A stretch of DNA of 64,000 bases from NCBI GenBank assembly GCA_045543555.1, contig JAZQMQ010000016.1:124001-188000 (forward strand), read 5' to 3'. Every line of letters starts with the position of its first letter. Position 1 is the stretch's first letter. Positions 53,370 to 62,447 of this stretch are shown piece by piece. Source of the DNA: Colimorpha_A sp045543555. GTDB lineage: Bacteria; Bacillota; Clostridia; Oscillospirales; CAG-272. The translations under genes and the position numbers were made by a program. The notes below the pieces were generated by a model that was not told where the DNA came from, ran no database searches, and was given only the letters and a program-made list of their open reading frames with translations.

Positions 53370-54209
53370 TTGATTATTGAAAATAAAACTTTTGATGCCG
53401 AGAGATCGCTGTATAATCTAAAGGATTCGACGGTAATTGGATGCCGTTTTGAAGGAGAAGCTGACGGTGAATCGGTGCTTAAGGAATGTCGTAATATTGA
53501 GGTTGACGGTTGCTTCTTTGGCTTGCGTTATCCGCTATGGCATGCCGACGGCTACGTGCTAAAAAATTCCCGGATGAACGATAAAACGAGAGCTCCTATT
53601 TGGTACAGCCAAAACGGTATAATCGACGGATGCGAGATCAACGGTATCAAGTGTTTACGGGAATGTGACGATACGCAGATTCTGAACAGCAAAATTATCT
53701 CCGAGGAATTCGGCTGGAGATGCCGAGGCATTTGTGCGGAAAACACGTTTATTGAATCGCAATATCTGTTTTTTGAGGCTTCCGACGTTACGCTGAATAA
53801 TTTTTCGATGAAGGGAAAATATAGTTTTCAGTACGTAAACGGACTTACGATAAAAAATTCGACGCTTGATACAAAGGACGCCTTTTGGCACGCCAAAAAC
53901 GTAAGGGTGGAGGACAGTACCGTTAAGGGCGAGTATCTGGGGTGGTTTTCCGAGGGGCTTACATTGGTAAACTGCCATATAATCGGGACACAGCCGCTTT
54001 GTTATTGCAAGGGACTCAGACTTATTGATTGTACAATGGATGAAACCGACCCTTCCTTTGAATATTCGGAGGTGAAGGCGGATATTATAGGTAATATCGT
54101 GTCCGTAAAAAATCCGGTGAGCGGATACATAAAGGCTGACAGCATTGGTGAAATAATTACAGACGATTCCATTATGGAAAGTAACTGCAGAATAATCTGC
54201 GGAAAATAA
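53370..54209 (+). CDS. DUF3737 family beta-helix protein
   Basis: 279 residues from TTG 53370 (GGAGATAAAA upstream); no ATG or GTG nearby fits. Repeated short strand units of the type N-x-x-I-x-x-C/S-x-F (VIGCRFEGEADG, NIEVDGCFFGLRYPLWHADG, IWYSQNGIIDGCEINGIKCL) indicate a right-handed beta-helix. The WHADG and FEYSEV segments are typical of DUF3737. It has no signal peptide. The function is unknown. Confidence 0.85.
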   Translation: MIIENKTFDAERSLYNLKDSTVIGCRFEGEADGESVLKECRNIEVDGCFFGLRYPLWHADGYVLKNSRMNDKTRAPIWYSQNGIIDGCEINGIKCLRECDDTQILNSKIISEEFGWRCRGICAENTFIESQYLFFEASDVTLNNFSMKGKYSFQYVNGLTIKNSTLDTKDAFWHAKNVRVEDSTVKGEYLGWFSEGLTLVNCHIIGTQPLCYCKGLRLIDCTMDETDPSFEYSEVKADIIGNIVSVKNPVSGYIKADSIGEIITDDSIMESNCRIICGK

Positions 54210-54231
54210 TAGTTGTGAAAGGTATATAATT

Positions 54232-54765
54232 ATGGAACTCAAAGGATCAAAGACAGAGAAAAATCTGCTCGCTGCATTTGCGGGCGAGAGTGAAGCGAGA
54301 AATAAATACACATACTTTGCATCTGTAGCAAAGAAGGCAGGCTACGAGCAGATCGCGGAGATCTTCCAAAAGACCGCCGACAACGAGAAGGAGCACGCAA
54401 AGCTTTGGTTCAAGGCTCTCGGTGCTCTCGGTGATACCGCAGAAAACCTTAAGGCTGCAGCAGCGGGCGAGAATTACGAGTGGACCGATATGTACGCTAC
54501 CTGCGCAAAGGAGGCCGAGGAGGAGGGCTTTACCGAGCTTGCCGCAAAGTTCAGAATGGTAGCTAAGATCGAAAAATCCCACGAGGAAAGATACCTTGCA
54601 CTTCTTAATAACGTTGAAATGCAGAAGGTGTTTGAAAAGAGCGAGGAGATAATGTGGGAATGCCGCAACTGCGGTCACCTCGTTATCGGTAAGAAGGCTC
54701 CTCAGGTCTGCCCCGTTTGCGCACATCCCCAGAGCTATTTTGAGGTCAGAAAAGAAAATTATTGA
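54232..54765 (+). CDS. rbr: Rubrerythrin
   Basis: 177 residues. The N-terminal ferritin-like four-helix domain carries the diiron ligands (AGESEARNKYTYFA, NEKEHAKLW, EEGFTELA, KSHEERY), and the C-terminal rubredoxin-like domain has CRNCGH and CPVCAHPQSYF. It reduces hydrogen peroxide in anaerobes. It lies 22 bp after the DUF3737 gene and ends at a terminator. Confidence 0.96.
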   Translation: MELKGSKTEKNLLAAFAGESEARNKYTYFASVAKKAGYEQIAEIFQKTADNEKEHAKLWFKALGALGDTAENLKAAAAGENYEWTDMYATCAKEAEEEGFTELAAKFRMVAKIEKSHEERYLALLNNVEMQKVFEKSEEIMWECRNCGHLVIGKKAPQVCPVCAHPQSYFEVRKENY

Positions 54766-54772
54766 TCTTATA

Positions 54773-54799
54773 AAAGAGGAGGGAACTCCTCTTTTTCTC
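54773..54799 (+). terminator. Terminator after rubrerythrin
   Basis: AAAGAGGAG / CTCCTCTTT with a 4-base loop, followed by TTCTCTTG. Confidence 0.8.
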
Positions 54800-54828
54800 T
54801 TGCTTTTTTTCTCTTTATCGGTTATAAT
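54800..54828 (+). promoter_or_regulatory. Promoter of the MATE gene
   Basis: TTGCTT (54800-54805), a 17-bp spacer and TATAAT (54823-54828), directly after the terminator. Confidence 0.7.
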
Positions 54829-54857
54829 AGTCGGGTATGTCTTAAAAGGAGAGAAAA

Positions 54858-56261
54858 ATGTCATTTTTAAAAAGTCTGATAGGCGATAAGGCCTTTTACA
54901 AAAGAGCATTTTCACTTGCGATTCCCGTAATGGTGCAGATGGGTATCACAAACTTTGTGAATCTGCTCGATAATATAATGGTTGGAAGAATCAGCACCGA
55001 GGCAATGTCGGGCGTTTCCATTGTAAACCAGTTTATTTTCATTTTCAATCTGCTTATTTTCGGTTCACTTGCGGGAGCGGGAATTTACACGGTTCAATTC
55101 CACGGAAACAATGACCGAAAGGGAATAAAATATTCCTTCAGGTTTAAGCTTTTGTCCTCACTCGTTTTTTCCATTATCGGAATATGCGTTTTTATATTGC
55201 TTGACGACGTGCTGATTAAGACTTTCCTGTTTGAGCAGAATTCTGAGGGTGACCTCGAGCTGACGCTTAAGCTCGGTAAGGAATATTTAAGTATTATGCT
55301 CATAGGCCTTATACCGTATGCGCTCTCTCAGGTATATGCTTCTACTCTGAGGGAGACTGAACATTCGGTGCCTCCAATGGTATCGAGCGTTATTGCGGTC
55401 AGCACTAATTTTGTTCTTAATTATGTGCTAATATTCGGGAAATTAGGCTTTACGGAACTTGGGGTAAAGGGCGCGGCTATTGCGACTGTTGTGTCGCGTT
55501 TTGTTGAACTTGGAATACTTGCGCTATGGGCACATTTGAACACTCATAAATGCGAATTTATGCGTGGAGTGTATAAATCCGTACATATTCCGTATGAGCT
55601 TGTCAGAAGCATGATGCTCAAGGGATTGCCCCTTATGGCAAACGAATTTTTTTGGTCCACCTCCGTTACTCTTCGCAACCGTTGCTATGCGACAAGAGGT
55701 CTTGAGGCCGTAGCGGCACAGAACATAAGCTCGACCATAATGAACGTCATAAGCGTAATATATATGTCGTTTGGAACCGTAATTTCGATAATGGTCGGAG
55801 CACAGCTCGGCGCGGGAGAAATCGACGAAGCAAAGAAAACTAACAGAAAGCTTTTAACCTGTACCGCAGCGTGCGGTCTGTTGGTTGGCGCCTTCCTCAT
55901 TGCGTTTTCCGGATTATTCCCTATGGTATATAAGACGTCTCAACACGTGCGTGAACTTGCGGGAAGTATGATGATCGTATCCGGTGTGCTGATGTCCTTT
56001 CAAGCATTTTCACATGCATCATACTTCAGTATTCGTTCGGGAGGGAACGTGTTTCTCACCTTTTTCCTTGACAGTGGATTTATGTGGATGTGCGTTATAC
56101 CGGTAACCCTTATATTTACAGAATTTACTGATTTTAAATTGATTCCGCTTTATATAATAGGCCAAGGATGTGAAGTGTTCAAGCTCATATTTGCGCTGAT
56201 TATTTTCAAACGCGGTACATGGACAAACCGTCTCGTAGGTAACGGAGAAACCGACAACTGA
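54858..56261 (+). CDS. MATE family efflux transporter
   Basis: 467 residues with about twelve membrane helices; AAAGGAGAGAAAA precedes the ATG. The MATE pattern is clear in the first helices (IPVMVQMGITNFVNLLDNIMVG) and in VPPMVSSVIAVSTNFVLNYVLIFG. It exports cationic compounds using Na or proton gradients; the substrate cannot be told from sequence. Confidence 0.95.
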   Translation: MSFLKSLIGDKAFYKRAFSLAIPVMVQMGITNFVNLLDNIMVGRISTEAMSGVSIVNQFIFIFNLLIFGSLAGAGIYTVQFHGNNDRKGIKYSFRFKLLSSLVFSIIGICVFILLDDVLIKTFLFEQNSEGDLELTLKLGKEYLSIMLIGLIPYALSQVYASTLRETEHSVPPMVSSVIAVSTNFVLNYVLIFGKLGFTELGVKGAAIATVVSRFVELGILALWAHLNTHKCEFMRGVYKSVHIPYELVRSMMLKGLPLMANEFFWSTSVTLRNRCYATRGLEAVAAQNISSTIMNVISVIYMSFGTVISIMVGAQLGAGEIDEAKKTNRKLLTCTAACGLLVGAFLIAFSGLFPMVYKTSQHVRELAGSMMIVSGVLMSFQAFSHASYFSIRSGGNVFLTFFLDSGFMWMCVIPVTLIFTEFTDFKLIPLYIIGQGCEVFKLIFALIIFKRGTWTNRLVGNGETDN

Positions 56262-56265
56262 AAAG

Positions 56266-56305
56266 AGCATCCGTCTGCATAGTTGCAGACGGATGCTTTA
56301 ATTTT
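56266..56305. terminator. Terminator after the MATE gene
   Basis: A perfect 14-bp stem AGCATCCGTCTGCA / TGCAGACGGATGCT with a 4-base loop, followed by TTAATTTT. Confidence 0.9.
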
Positions 56306-56654
56306 CATCGGTAAGATGAGAAATGAACTCCTTGGGGGAGACACCGAAACGTGTGCAAAGATTTTCACCGCGATGACCGCTGAAATCAATATAAAGATAA
56401 CGGATATCTGTTCCGTCGATCATGCAAAATTATTCCTTTTCAAAACCGAAGATCAGGGTGCCTTCGGAGACGGAGTACGAAACGCCGTCAAAGGAAAAAG
56501 TGCCCTCACCCTATTCCACAAGGATCATTCTCTTTGATGGCAGATCGTAGGTATCCATCATTGTATCTTTGTCGGTTTCAAAAATAAATCGGGAGATATT
56601 AAGCTCATTAAGAATATTTGATGACGGAAATTTGCAGATGTTTTGAGCTTTCAT
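56298..56654 (-). pseudogene. AraC-family regulator, N-terminal cupin fragment with two nonsense codons
   Basis: From ATG 56654 (AAAAGGAGGGG upstream) one frame of 119 codons runs to TAA 56298, interrupted by TAG at 56511-56513 and TAA at 56430-56432. The reading around them, RMILVE(stop)GEGTFSFDGVSYSVS and YLYIDFSGHRGENLC, is that of the sugar-binding cupin domain of AraC regulators. The HTH domain is missing. The regulator is dead; it would have been divergent from the transporter remnant at 56816. Confidence 0.75.
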
Positions 56655-56815
56655 TGTAATCCCCTCCTTTTTACAAGTATAGCACAAGATTTATTTGAAA
56701 GCTAGAAAACCGAACTGTTTTTTATATTTATATAGAATATTTATATTCGAATTATTCGTGTCTTATGATATTATAAAATAAAAAAGGTATTCATATTGAA
56801 TATTATACTTTAATA

Positions 56816-57614
56816 ATGTTATCCGTCTGTATGTTTGGTGGCAGATTTGCATTTCAGGACGTATATAGAAGAAAACGCGGAAGCTCCCTTAAGATAAGTA
56901 TGGAATCGTCGGATGCTTGGCGGAATGGTGTTGCCGTTCTTTCAGGGGATTTTCCTCTATAGCGAGGGTGTGACCGTCGCAAAATGTGTTTGTGTGGTTC
57001 TTATATGCGCCGCACTTGCATTAACCGTTCAAAAGGGTGAAAAGAAACGGGGAACGGTGTTTTATATCGGTATTTTCGTTATGAACGGAATGTCCGGCGT
57101 TATTTCAAAAATATTCAGTTCAAGCAAGCTTCCGAAAACAAGCGCTGCGGGGTATTCTATATGGATCACGGTTTGCACGCTCGTCCTTTCGGGAATTATT
57201 TGGGTAATACTTGAGCTTCGGGACAGATATGTAGTGCAAGCTACAGCAAAAGAAGGTCCTGAGCCTTCGAAAAAGATACTTTGGCAGTTTTACGGCATAG
57301 GTGCGCTTCAGGGATCGATCAATAAGGTGGCAAACTTTTTGTTTGTCATAGCTTTTGTGCACGTTGACGCGTCGGTTCAGTACCCCATGGTAACGGGCGG
57401 CACAATAATCGTTTCAACTCTTATCTGCTTTTTCGGTGATAAAAAGCCCAGCAGTAAAGAGCTTATCAGTGTTGCCTTGGCTTTTGCGGCGATGCTTTCG
57501 TTGCTTCTTATTACCCGTGTGATCGGGATAATTTATACATTAAAGGAGAAAAAATATGGGAAAGATCAAATTTGGTGTAGTCGGACTGATAAGAGGAAGC
57601 GTGTTTGTAATTAA
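56816..57614 (+). pseudogene. EamA/DMT-family transporter remnant with internal deletion
   Basis: A short N-terminal frame (ATG 56816, FGGRFAFQDVYRRKRGSSLK) breaks near 56905. From 56913 a 233-codon frame continues with MLGGMVLPFFQGIFLYSEGV and further helices typical of the second half of drug/metabolite transporters. About one EamA half is missing. The C-terminal end runs out of frame into the start of another gene. The 233-codon part could still be expressed, but no ribosome site precedes it. Confidence 0.6.
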
Positions 57615-57660
57615 AATAAAACTGACCTCGCCTAACTCTTTCGCGTTGTTATACTCTTAA
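57556..57660 (+). pseudogene. 5' fragment of a Gfo/Idh/MocA oxidoreductase gene
   Basis: AAAGGAGAAAAAAT precedes ATG 57556, which opens 34 codons. The first 18 (MGKIKFGVVGLIRGSVFV) match the Rossmann start of the Gfo/Idh/MocA family; the rest is unrelated and ends at TAA 57660. The gene body has been deleted. Confidence 0.55.
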
Positions 57661-57735
57661 TAAACACAAGGGAATTCTGCATAACCGTTCGTTGTGTTTT
57701 TTCACGTTGTCAGGTTCTCCCAAAATGCCCACTAA

Positions 57736-57870
57736 CTATGCACTTGAAATATTCGCAATTTTTTCAACATCGCATTGAACAACTATTTTGGTGTTTGTGA
57801 GAGACGAACAAGCGGTCAGTAGCAATGCCAGTAGTATAACGAGCATAAAAGCTATTTTTGTAATTCTCAC
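57736..57870 (-). CDS. Small putative lipoprotein
   Basis: 44 residues from GTG 57870, with AGAGGT upstream; a longer in-frame start at 57942 would begin inside the promoter. The sequence is a lipoprotein signal (KIAFMLVILLALLLTACSS) with only about 24 residues after the Cys, so it may be a truncated lipoprotein or a very small one. A good promoter precedes it. Confidence 0.5.
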   Translation of the reverse strand: MRITKIAFMLVILLALLLTACSSLTNTKIVVQCDVEKIANISSA

Positions 57871-57913
57871 AAAGTGACCTCTTTTTTGTGTAAATAATGT
57901 CGATTTTATACTT

Positions 57914-57942
57914 ATTTTATCACATAACATTATGGATTGCAA
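57914..57942 (-). promoter_or_regulatory. Promoter of the small lipoprotein gene
   Basis: On the minus strand TTGCAA (57942-57937), a 17-bp spacer and TAAAAT (57919-57914). Confidence 0.7.
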
Positions 57943-57992
57943 TCAAAATCAAAGTAATATCAGTAGATTGCCTAGGATCTTTCCTTTTTCTA

Positions 57993-58021
57993 TTGAATAA
58001 AAGGCGTAAATGTGCTATAAT
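57993..58021 (+). promoter_or_regulatory. Promoter of the phosphatase gene
   Basis: TTGAAT (57993-57998), a 17-bp spacer and TATAAT (58016-58021), 30 bp before the start. Confidence 0.82.
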
Positions 58022-58050
58022 TTTATAAAAGCAGATATCGGAGCGAAAAA

Positions 58051-58521
58051 ATGAAAATAATGTTTGTTTGTCACGGTAATATTTGCCGCTCACCGATGGC
58101 GGAATTTGTTCTTCGTGATATGCTGAAAAGGCGTGGACTCGACGGAGCGTTTACCGTTAGCTCCTCAGCAACCTCCTCCGAGGAGATATGGAACGGTGTC
58201 GGCAATCCCGTTTACCCGCCTGCAAGAGCGGAGCTGAAGCGTCACGGTATCGACTGCTCCGGCAAAAGAGCCGTTCAGCTTAAACGTGAGGACTACGAGA
58301 AATACGATCTTTTTATCGGAATGGACGGGGCAAATATCAGGAATATGCACCGCATATTCGGCGGAGACCCCGAAAACAAGGTGAAAAAGCTTCTAAATTA
58401 CGTTGGTGAGGACTCCGACGTGGCTGACCCGTGGTATACGGGTGATTTTGAGACCACATATACCGACGTTGTGAGGGGCTGCGAGGCACTTCTTGATATA
58501 CTGCTTAAGGGAGAAAGATAA
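58051..58521 (+). CDS. Low-molecular-weight protein-tyrosine phosphatase
   Basis: 156 residues. The active-site loop VCHGNICRSPMAE begins near residue 6, and the general-acid Asp is in VADPWYTGDFE. It dephosphorylates protein tyrosine or arginine residues in the cytoplasm. The stop overlaps the start of the GH2 remnant by one base. Confidence 0.95.
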   Translation: MKIMFVCHGNICRSPMAEFVLRDMLKRRGLDGAFTVSSSATSSEEIWNGVGNPVYPPARAELKRHGIDCSGKRAVQLKREDYEKYDLFIGMDGANIRNMHRIFGGDPENKVKKLLNYVGEDSDVADPWYTGDFETTYTDVVRGCEALLDILLKGER

Positions 58522-59336
58522 TGGGGCTTAAAACAGGATTCAAGTTTAAAAAATTTGATATAGAGAACGTAGAGGATGCTGTTTTCGGCGTTAACTACGA
58601 TGATAGCGGCTGGAGGGAGGTTAGAGTGCCCCACGATTGGGGTATTGAGGGCGATTTCTCTGCCGATAACGATCCATCTGAAAGCAGTATTATCGAGGAC
58701 GGCATAAACAAGCCCATAACTCTTACCGGAAGAACGGGAGGACTTCCAATTCTCGGTGCGGGTGTGTACAGAAAATGGGTAAGGGTCGAAAAAAGCGACA
58801 GAGCGTTCCTTGAGTTTGACGGCGTTATGTGGTATAGCCGCATTTACGTTAACGGTAGACTTGCTGGAAGCAACCATTTCGGATATAAGTCATTTTCAGT
58901 TGATATTACTGAATACGTTAATTTCGGTGAGGACAACCTTATCGCAGTATATGCCGAGGTCAAGGCTGATTGCGGCAGATGGTACAGCGGCGGCGGTATC
59001 TTCCGAAACGTAAGGCTTGTAAATAAGCCCGAGAAGCATTTTCTGTATAACGGAATATGGGCAAGACAGGTATATGCCGACAAAAAGCTCGCGATCATCG
59101 ATATTTCCGCCGAGACTGTCAACACCGCAGGCTTCAAGGCAGAGGGCGGCGCATATGTCTTCGCTACCGATGCGGGTGACCAGAGAGAGACCGAGACCTT
59201 CCTCCGTCCCGACAAAAAGGCTATGTCGGGAATGCTCGTTGCGGTCATGCGTTCAACGGGCGAGAAGGGAAGAGTGACCGTTACGGCTTGTGCCGAAGGA
59301 CTCAAAGAGGGAACGGTATCGTTTGAATGCAAGTGA
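58521..59336 (+). CDS. GH2 beta-galactosidase relic lacking the catalytic domain
   Basis: 271 residues. Residues 1-190 are the GH2 N-terminal sugar-binding domain (VPHDWGIEGDF, GAGVYRKWVRV, GVMWYSRIYVNGRLAG, WYSGGGIFRNV). From about 200 the sequence jumps to a C-terminal GH2 segment (RPDKKAMSGMLVAVMRSTGE, VTVTACAEGLKEG). The Ig-like middle domain and TIM barrel of a normal enzyme of 700 or more residues are gone, in frame. It has no catalytic Glu and no signal peptide. It may be an expressed relic because it sits in an operon. Confidence 0.8.
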   Translation: MGLKTGFKFKKFDIENVEDAVFGVNYDDSGWREVRVPHDWGIEGDFSADNDPSESSIIEDGINKPITLTGRTGGLPILGAGVYRKWVRVEKSDRAFLEFDGVMWYSRIYVNGRLAGSNHFGYKSFSVDITEYVNFGEDNLIAVYAEVKADCGRWYSGGGIFRNVRLVNKPEKHFLYNGIWARQVYADKKLAIIDISAETVNTAGFKAEGGAYVFATDAGDQRETETFLRPDKKAMSGMLVAVMRSTGEKGRVTVTACAEGLKEGTVSFECK

Positions 59337-60676
59337 AATTGAAGCCTAACTCCATAATCCTGATGAGCTTTATCGGAGTTATACTGATAGGCGCATTGCT
59401 TCTGTCTCTGCCTGCAAGCTCATCGGACGGTAAGGGTATACCCTTTATCGACGCACTGTTTACCGCAACGACCTCTGCCTGTGTGACGGGGCTTTCCACG
59501 GTATCCATAGCGGAGACCTTCAGCACCTTCGGGCATATCGTCATCCTTGTTCTGATACAGATAGGCGGTCTTGGAGTAATAACCGTAGTCGCCTCGGTTG
59601 CGGTGTTTCTGAATAAAAGGCTCGGTCTTTCAAGCAGACTGCTTCTACAGGACGCATTTAACCTTACGAGCCTTTCGGGAATCGTTTCGTTTATCAAAAG
59701 AGTGCTTATAGGCACGTTCGTTATCGAGGGTATCGGAGCACTTTTGTATATGATCTCCTTGGTGCCGAGGTTTGGCCTTGAGGGAATATGGTATTCGGTT
59801 TTCAATTCTGTGTCGGCATTCTGCAATGCGGGAATCGATATAATGGGAAACGACAGCCTCGCTCCCTTCGTTTCCGACCCTGTGGTCAACCTTACCACCT
59901 GTTTTCTCATAGTCCTCGGAGGACTTGGATTTATCGTATGGTGGGACTTCATCAGGGTTATAAAAAACAGAAAAAGCTCAAAGGCGGGGCTCTTCAGAAG
60001 CCTGACCCTTCACAGTAAGATAGCCATTACCTTGACGGCTATACTTATAGTCCTCGGAGCACTTGCGTTTTTCGTTTTCGAGTATGATAACCCATTGACG
60101 ATGGGAAAGATGAACGCTTGGGAAAAGCTCCTTGCCTCATTGTTTCAGTCTGTAACCACAAGGACGGCAGGCTTTTACACGGTTTCGCAGAGCGCACTTA
60201 CCTCGCCCTCCGTTACGGTGTCGCTGCTTCTTATGGTGGTCGGCGGCTCCCCCGTTGGAACTGCGGGAGGAATAAAGACCGTTACACTTGCGGTGCTTCT
60301 TATGACCACGTATTCGATGATCAAGAGCAGAGAGCAGGTCAATATGTTTGGCAGAGCCCTGCACAGGGAGGCAATAGCCAAGGCGGTGGCGGTGGCGGTA
60401 TCCTTTATTATGGTGCTTTCTGCGGTTACCGTGGCACTCTCCTTCTTCTGCGATGCACCCTTTACCGATATAATTTACGAAACGGTAAGTGCTACCGCAA
60501 CGGTCGGTCTGTCAAGAAGCTTAACTCCTACTCTTAACCTTTTCGGCAAGCTTGTCATTATTGCCGCAATGTATTTCGGAAGAATAGGGCCTATTTCCAT
60601 AGCACTTCTTATGAAGGGCAAAAACGAAAATTCCAATATAATAAAAAATCCGACCGAGGATATAAGCGTCGGATAG
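59327..60676 (+). CDS. ktrB: TrkH/KtrB-type potassium transporter
   Basis: 449 residues in the four-repeat M1-P-M2 fold. Selectivity-filter segments TTSACVTGLS, FCNAGIDIMG, TRTAGFYT and TATVGLSRS are visible. The protein forms the membrane subunit for K (often Na-coupled) uptake. It overlaps the GH2 relic by 10 bp and is followed by its regulatory subunit after 9 bp. Confidence 0.95.
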   Translation: MQVKLKPNSIILMSFIGVILIGALLLSLPASSSDGKGIPFIDALFTATTSACVTGLSTVSIAETFSTFGHIVILVLIQIGGLGVITVVASVAVFLNKRLGLSSRLLLQDAFNLTSLSGIVSFIKRVLIGTFVIEGIGALLYMISLVPRFGLEGIWYSVFNSVSAFCNAGIDIMGNDSLAPFVSDPVVNLTTCFLIVLGGLGFIVWWDFIRVIKNRKSSKAGLFRSLTLHSKIAITLTAILIVLGALAFFVFEYDNPLTMGKMNAWEKLLASLFQSVTTRTAGFYTVSQSALTSPSVTVSLLLMVVGGSPVGTAGGIKTVTLAVLLMTTYSMIKSREQVNMFGRALHREAIAKAVAVAVSFIMVLSAVTVALSFFCDAPFTDIIYETVSATATVGLSRSLTPTLNLFGKLVIIAAMYFGRIGPISIALLMKGKNENSNIIKNPTEDISVG

Positions 60677-60685
60677 GAGGAACAT

Positions 60686-61339
60686 ATGAGTACAAAGAAG
60701 ACTTATGCGGTATTCGGGCTCGGCAGATACGGTACGGCTGTGGCTGGCGAGCTTGTAAGAAGCGGTGCTGAGGTAATCGCGGTGGATATAAACGAGTCTG
60801 CCGTCAATACTGCAGCAACGCTCATTCCCGTGTGCAAGTGTGCCGACGTAACCGACAAAGAGGTGATAAAGCAGCTTGGAATAAAGAGCGCTGACGTGGT
60901 GATCATTGCAATGGCGTCAAATCTTGAGGTCAGCGTAATGGCTACCGTCCTTTGTAAGGAGGTTGGTGTGCCTGAGGTTATCGTCAAGTGCGGAAGCGAC
61001 ACTCACAGAAAAATTCTACTCGCAGTCGGTGCGGATAAGGTGGTTTTCCCTGAAAACGAGTCGGGAATACGTCTTGCAAAAAACCTTCTTTCCTCGGGCT
61101 TCGTTGATGCCCTCGAGCTTTCGGACGACGTAGCTATCGTCGACCTCGGGGTTAAGGAGGAATGGGTCGGAAAGTCACTTGTGGAGCTTAATTTAAGAAA
61201 AAAGTACGATATTAACGTCGTTGCCATTTCCGAAAACGGTAAGGTTTCGGTCACGATCGACCCCTACAGAGCTCTTTGTGCAAGTGAAAGGCTTGTGGTT
61301 ATCGCAAACACGGAAAAGCTTGCGAAGCTTACGAGGTGA
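60686..61339 (+). CDS. ktrA: TrkA/KtrA-type RCK potassium-uptake regulatory subunit
   Basis: 217 residues: an RCK_N Rossmann domain (YAVFGLGRYGTAVAGELV with the acidic VDIN strand end) and an RCK_C domain (about 135-215). It binds NAD(H)/ATP/ADP or c-di-AMP in this family and gates the KtrB channel. AGGAGGAACAT precedes the ATG. Confidence 0.95.
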   Translation: MSTKKTYAVFGLGRYGTAVAGELVRSGAEVIAVDINESAVNTAATLIPVCKCADVTDKEVIKQLGIKSADVVIIAMASNLEVSVMATVLCKEVGVPEVIVKCGSDTHRKILLAVGADKVVFPENESGIRLAKNLLSSGFVDALELSDDVAIVDLGVKEEWVGKSLVELNLRKKYDINVVAISENGKVSVTIDPYRALCASERLVVIANTEKLAKLTR

Positions 61340-61344
61340 AGGCT

Positions 61345-61875
61345 ATGAATTTCACCGAAATTGCCAAAAGAAGACAGTCCTGCCGTTCCTTTGACAAGGA
61401 CAGAGACGTTGAGGACGAGAAGATAAACGCCATTATCGAAAGTGCCGTTATCGCACCTTCGGCGTGTAATTCCCAGCCGTATATTATCACCGTTTGTACG
61501 GGAGAAAAGGCTCGCGAGGCAGCGCTTTGCTGCACAAGCATGGGGATGAATAAATTTGCTCCCGACGCTCCAGTTGTTATCGTCATTTCCGAGGATTCCT
61601 ATAATCCAACCGCTGCTCTTGGCGCAAGGGCGAAGGGTCTTGACTATCGCTCCATCGATATTGGTATCTTAGCCGCTTATATCACATCCGAAGCCACCGC
61701 GCAGGGTCTTGACAGTTGTATTCTCGGTTGGCTCGACGACGGCAAGTTAAGGTCGGTTGTCGGTATTGACAAGCCCGTAAGGCTGGTTATTACAATCGGA
61801 TATGCCTCGGAAGGATATCCTATCAGAGACAAAAAACGAAAAAGTATATCAAATATTGTAAAGATAAAGAGTTAA
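61345..61875 (+). CDS. Nitroreductase family protein
   Basis: 176 residues from ATG 61345 (GAGGTGAAGG upstream); GTG 61336, overlapping the ktrA stop, is the alternative. It is an FMN-binding nitroreductase fold with IAKRRQSCRSFD at the start, SACNSQPY, and IGYASEGYPIRDKKRK at the end. The electron acceptor is unknown. It is coupled to ktrA. Confidence 0.9.
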   Translation: MNFTEIAKRRQSCRSFDKDRDVEDEKINAIIESAVIAPSACNSQPYIITVCTGEKAREAALCCTSMGMNKFAPDAPVVIVISEDSYNPTAALGARAKGLDYRSIDIGILAAYITSEATAQGLDSCILGWLDDGKLRSVVGIDKPVRLVITIGYASEGYPIRDKKRKSISNIVKIKS

Positions 61876-62000
61876 GCATCGGTATTAAAGATCAATCATT
61901 TATGAAACACTGCATCTGCCTTCGATAATTGTATGTGTTTGTAATTATCGACGTGGACAGACTTGGCTTTTTGGAATTAAATCTACGGGAGAATGAAATA

Positions 62001-62447
62001 ATGACCGATTACAATGCGCTCATAAGAGATGCTATGGCAATAACCGACAACTCACCGTCTGTTATTACAACTATGTCAAACCTTTCTGCACTTTTGAACG
62101 AAAGGCTTGATAATATAAATTGGGTAGGCTTCTATCTTTACGACGGAGGTAGGCTTATTCTCGGACCATTTCAAGGTAAAATAGCCTGTACCGTCATAGA
62201 AATGGGCAAGGGAGTGTGCGGAACGGCGGCACAAAGCGGAAAAACAGTAGTGGTTCCCGACGTTCACCTTTTTGAGGGTCATATTGCATGCGACAGTGCC
62301 TCAAATTCCGAGATAGTCGTACCGATTTTCAAAAACGGCGAGCTGTATGGCGTGCTCGATATCGATAGCCCCATAACCGAACGCTTTACTGAGGATGACA
62401 GAGTAAACCTTGAAGCGGTTGTGAGGGCTATTGAAGGGAAACTGTAA
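62001..62447 (+). CDS. Free methionine-(R)-sulfoxide reductase (GAF domain)
   Basis: 148 residues from ATG 62001 (GGGAGAATGAAATA upstream); an upstream in-frame extension is not conserved-looking. The family pattern NWVGFYLYDGGRLILGPFQG, GVCGTAAQSGK and HIACDSASNSEIVVP includes the three active cysteines. It repairs oxidised free methionine in the cytoplasm. Confidence 0.93.
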   Translation: MTDYNALIRDAMAITDNSPSVITTMSNLSALLNERLDNINWVGFYLYDGGRLILGPFQGKIACTVIEMGKGVCGTAAQSGKTVVVPDVHLFEGHIACDSASNSEIVVPIFKNGELYGVLDIDSPITERFTEDDRVNLEAVVRAIEGKL

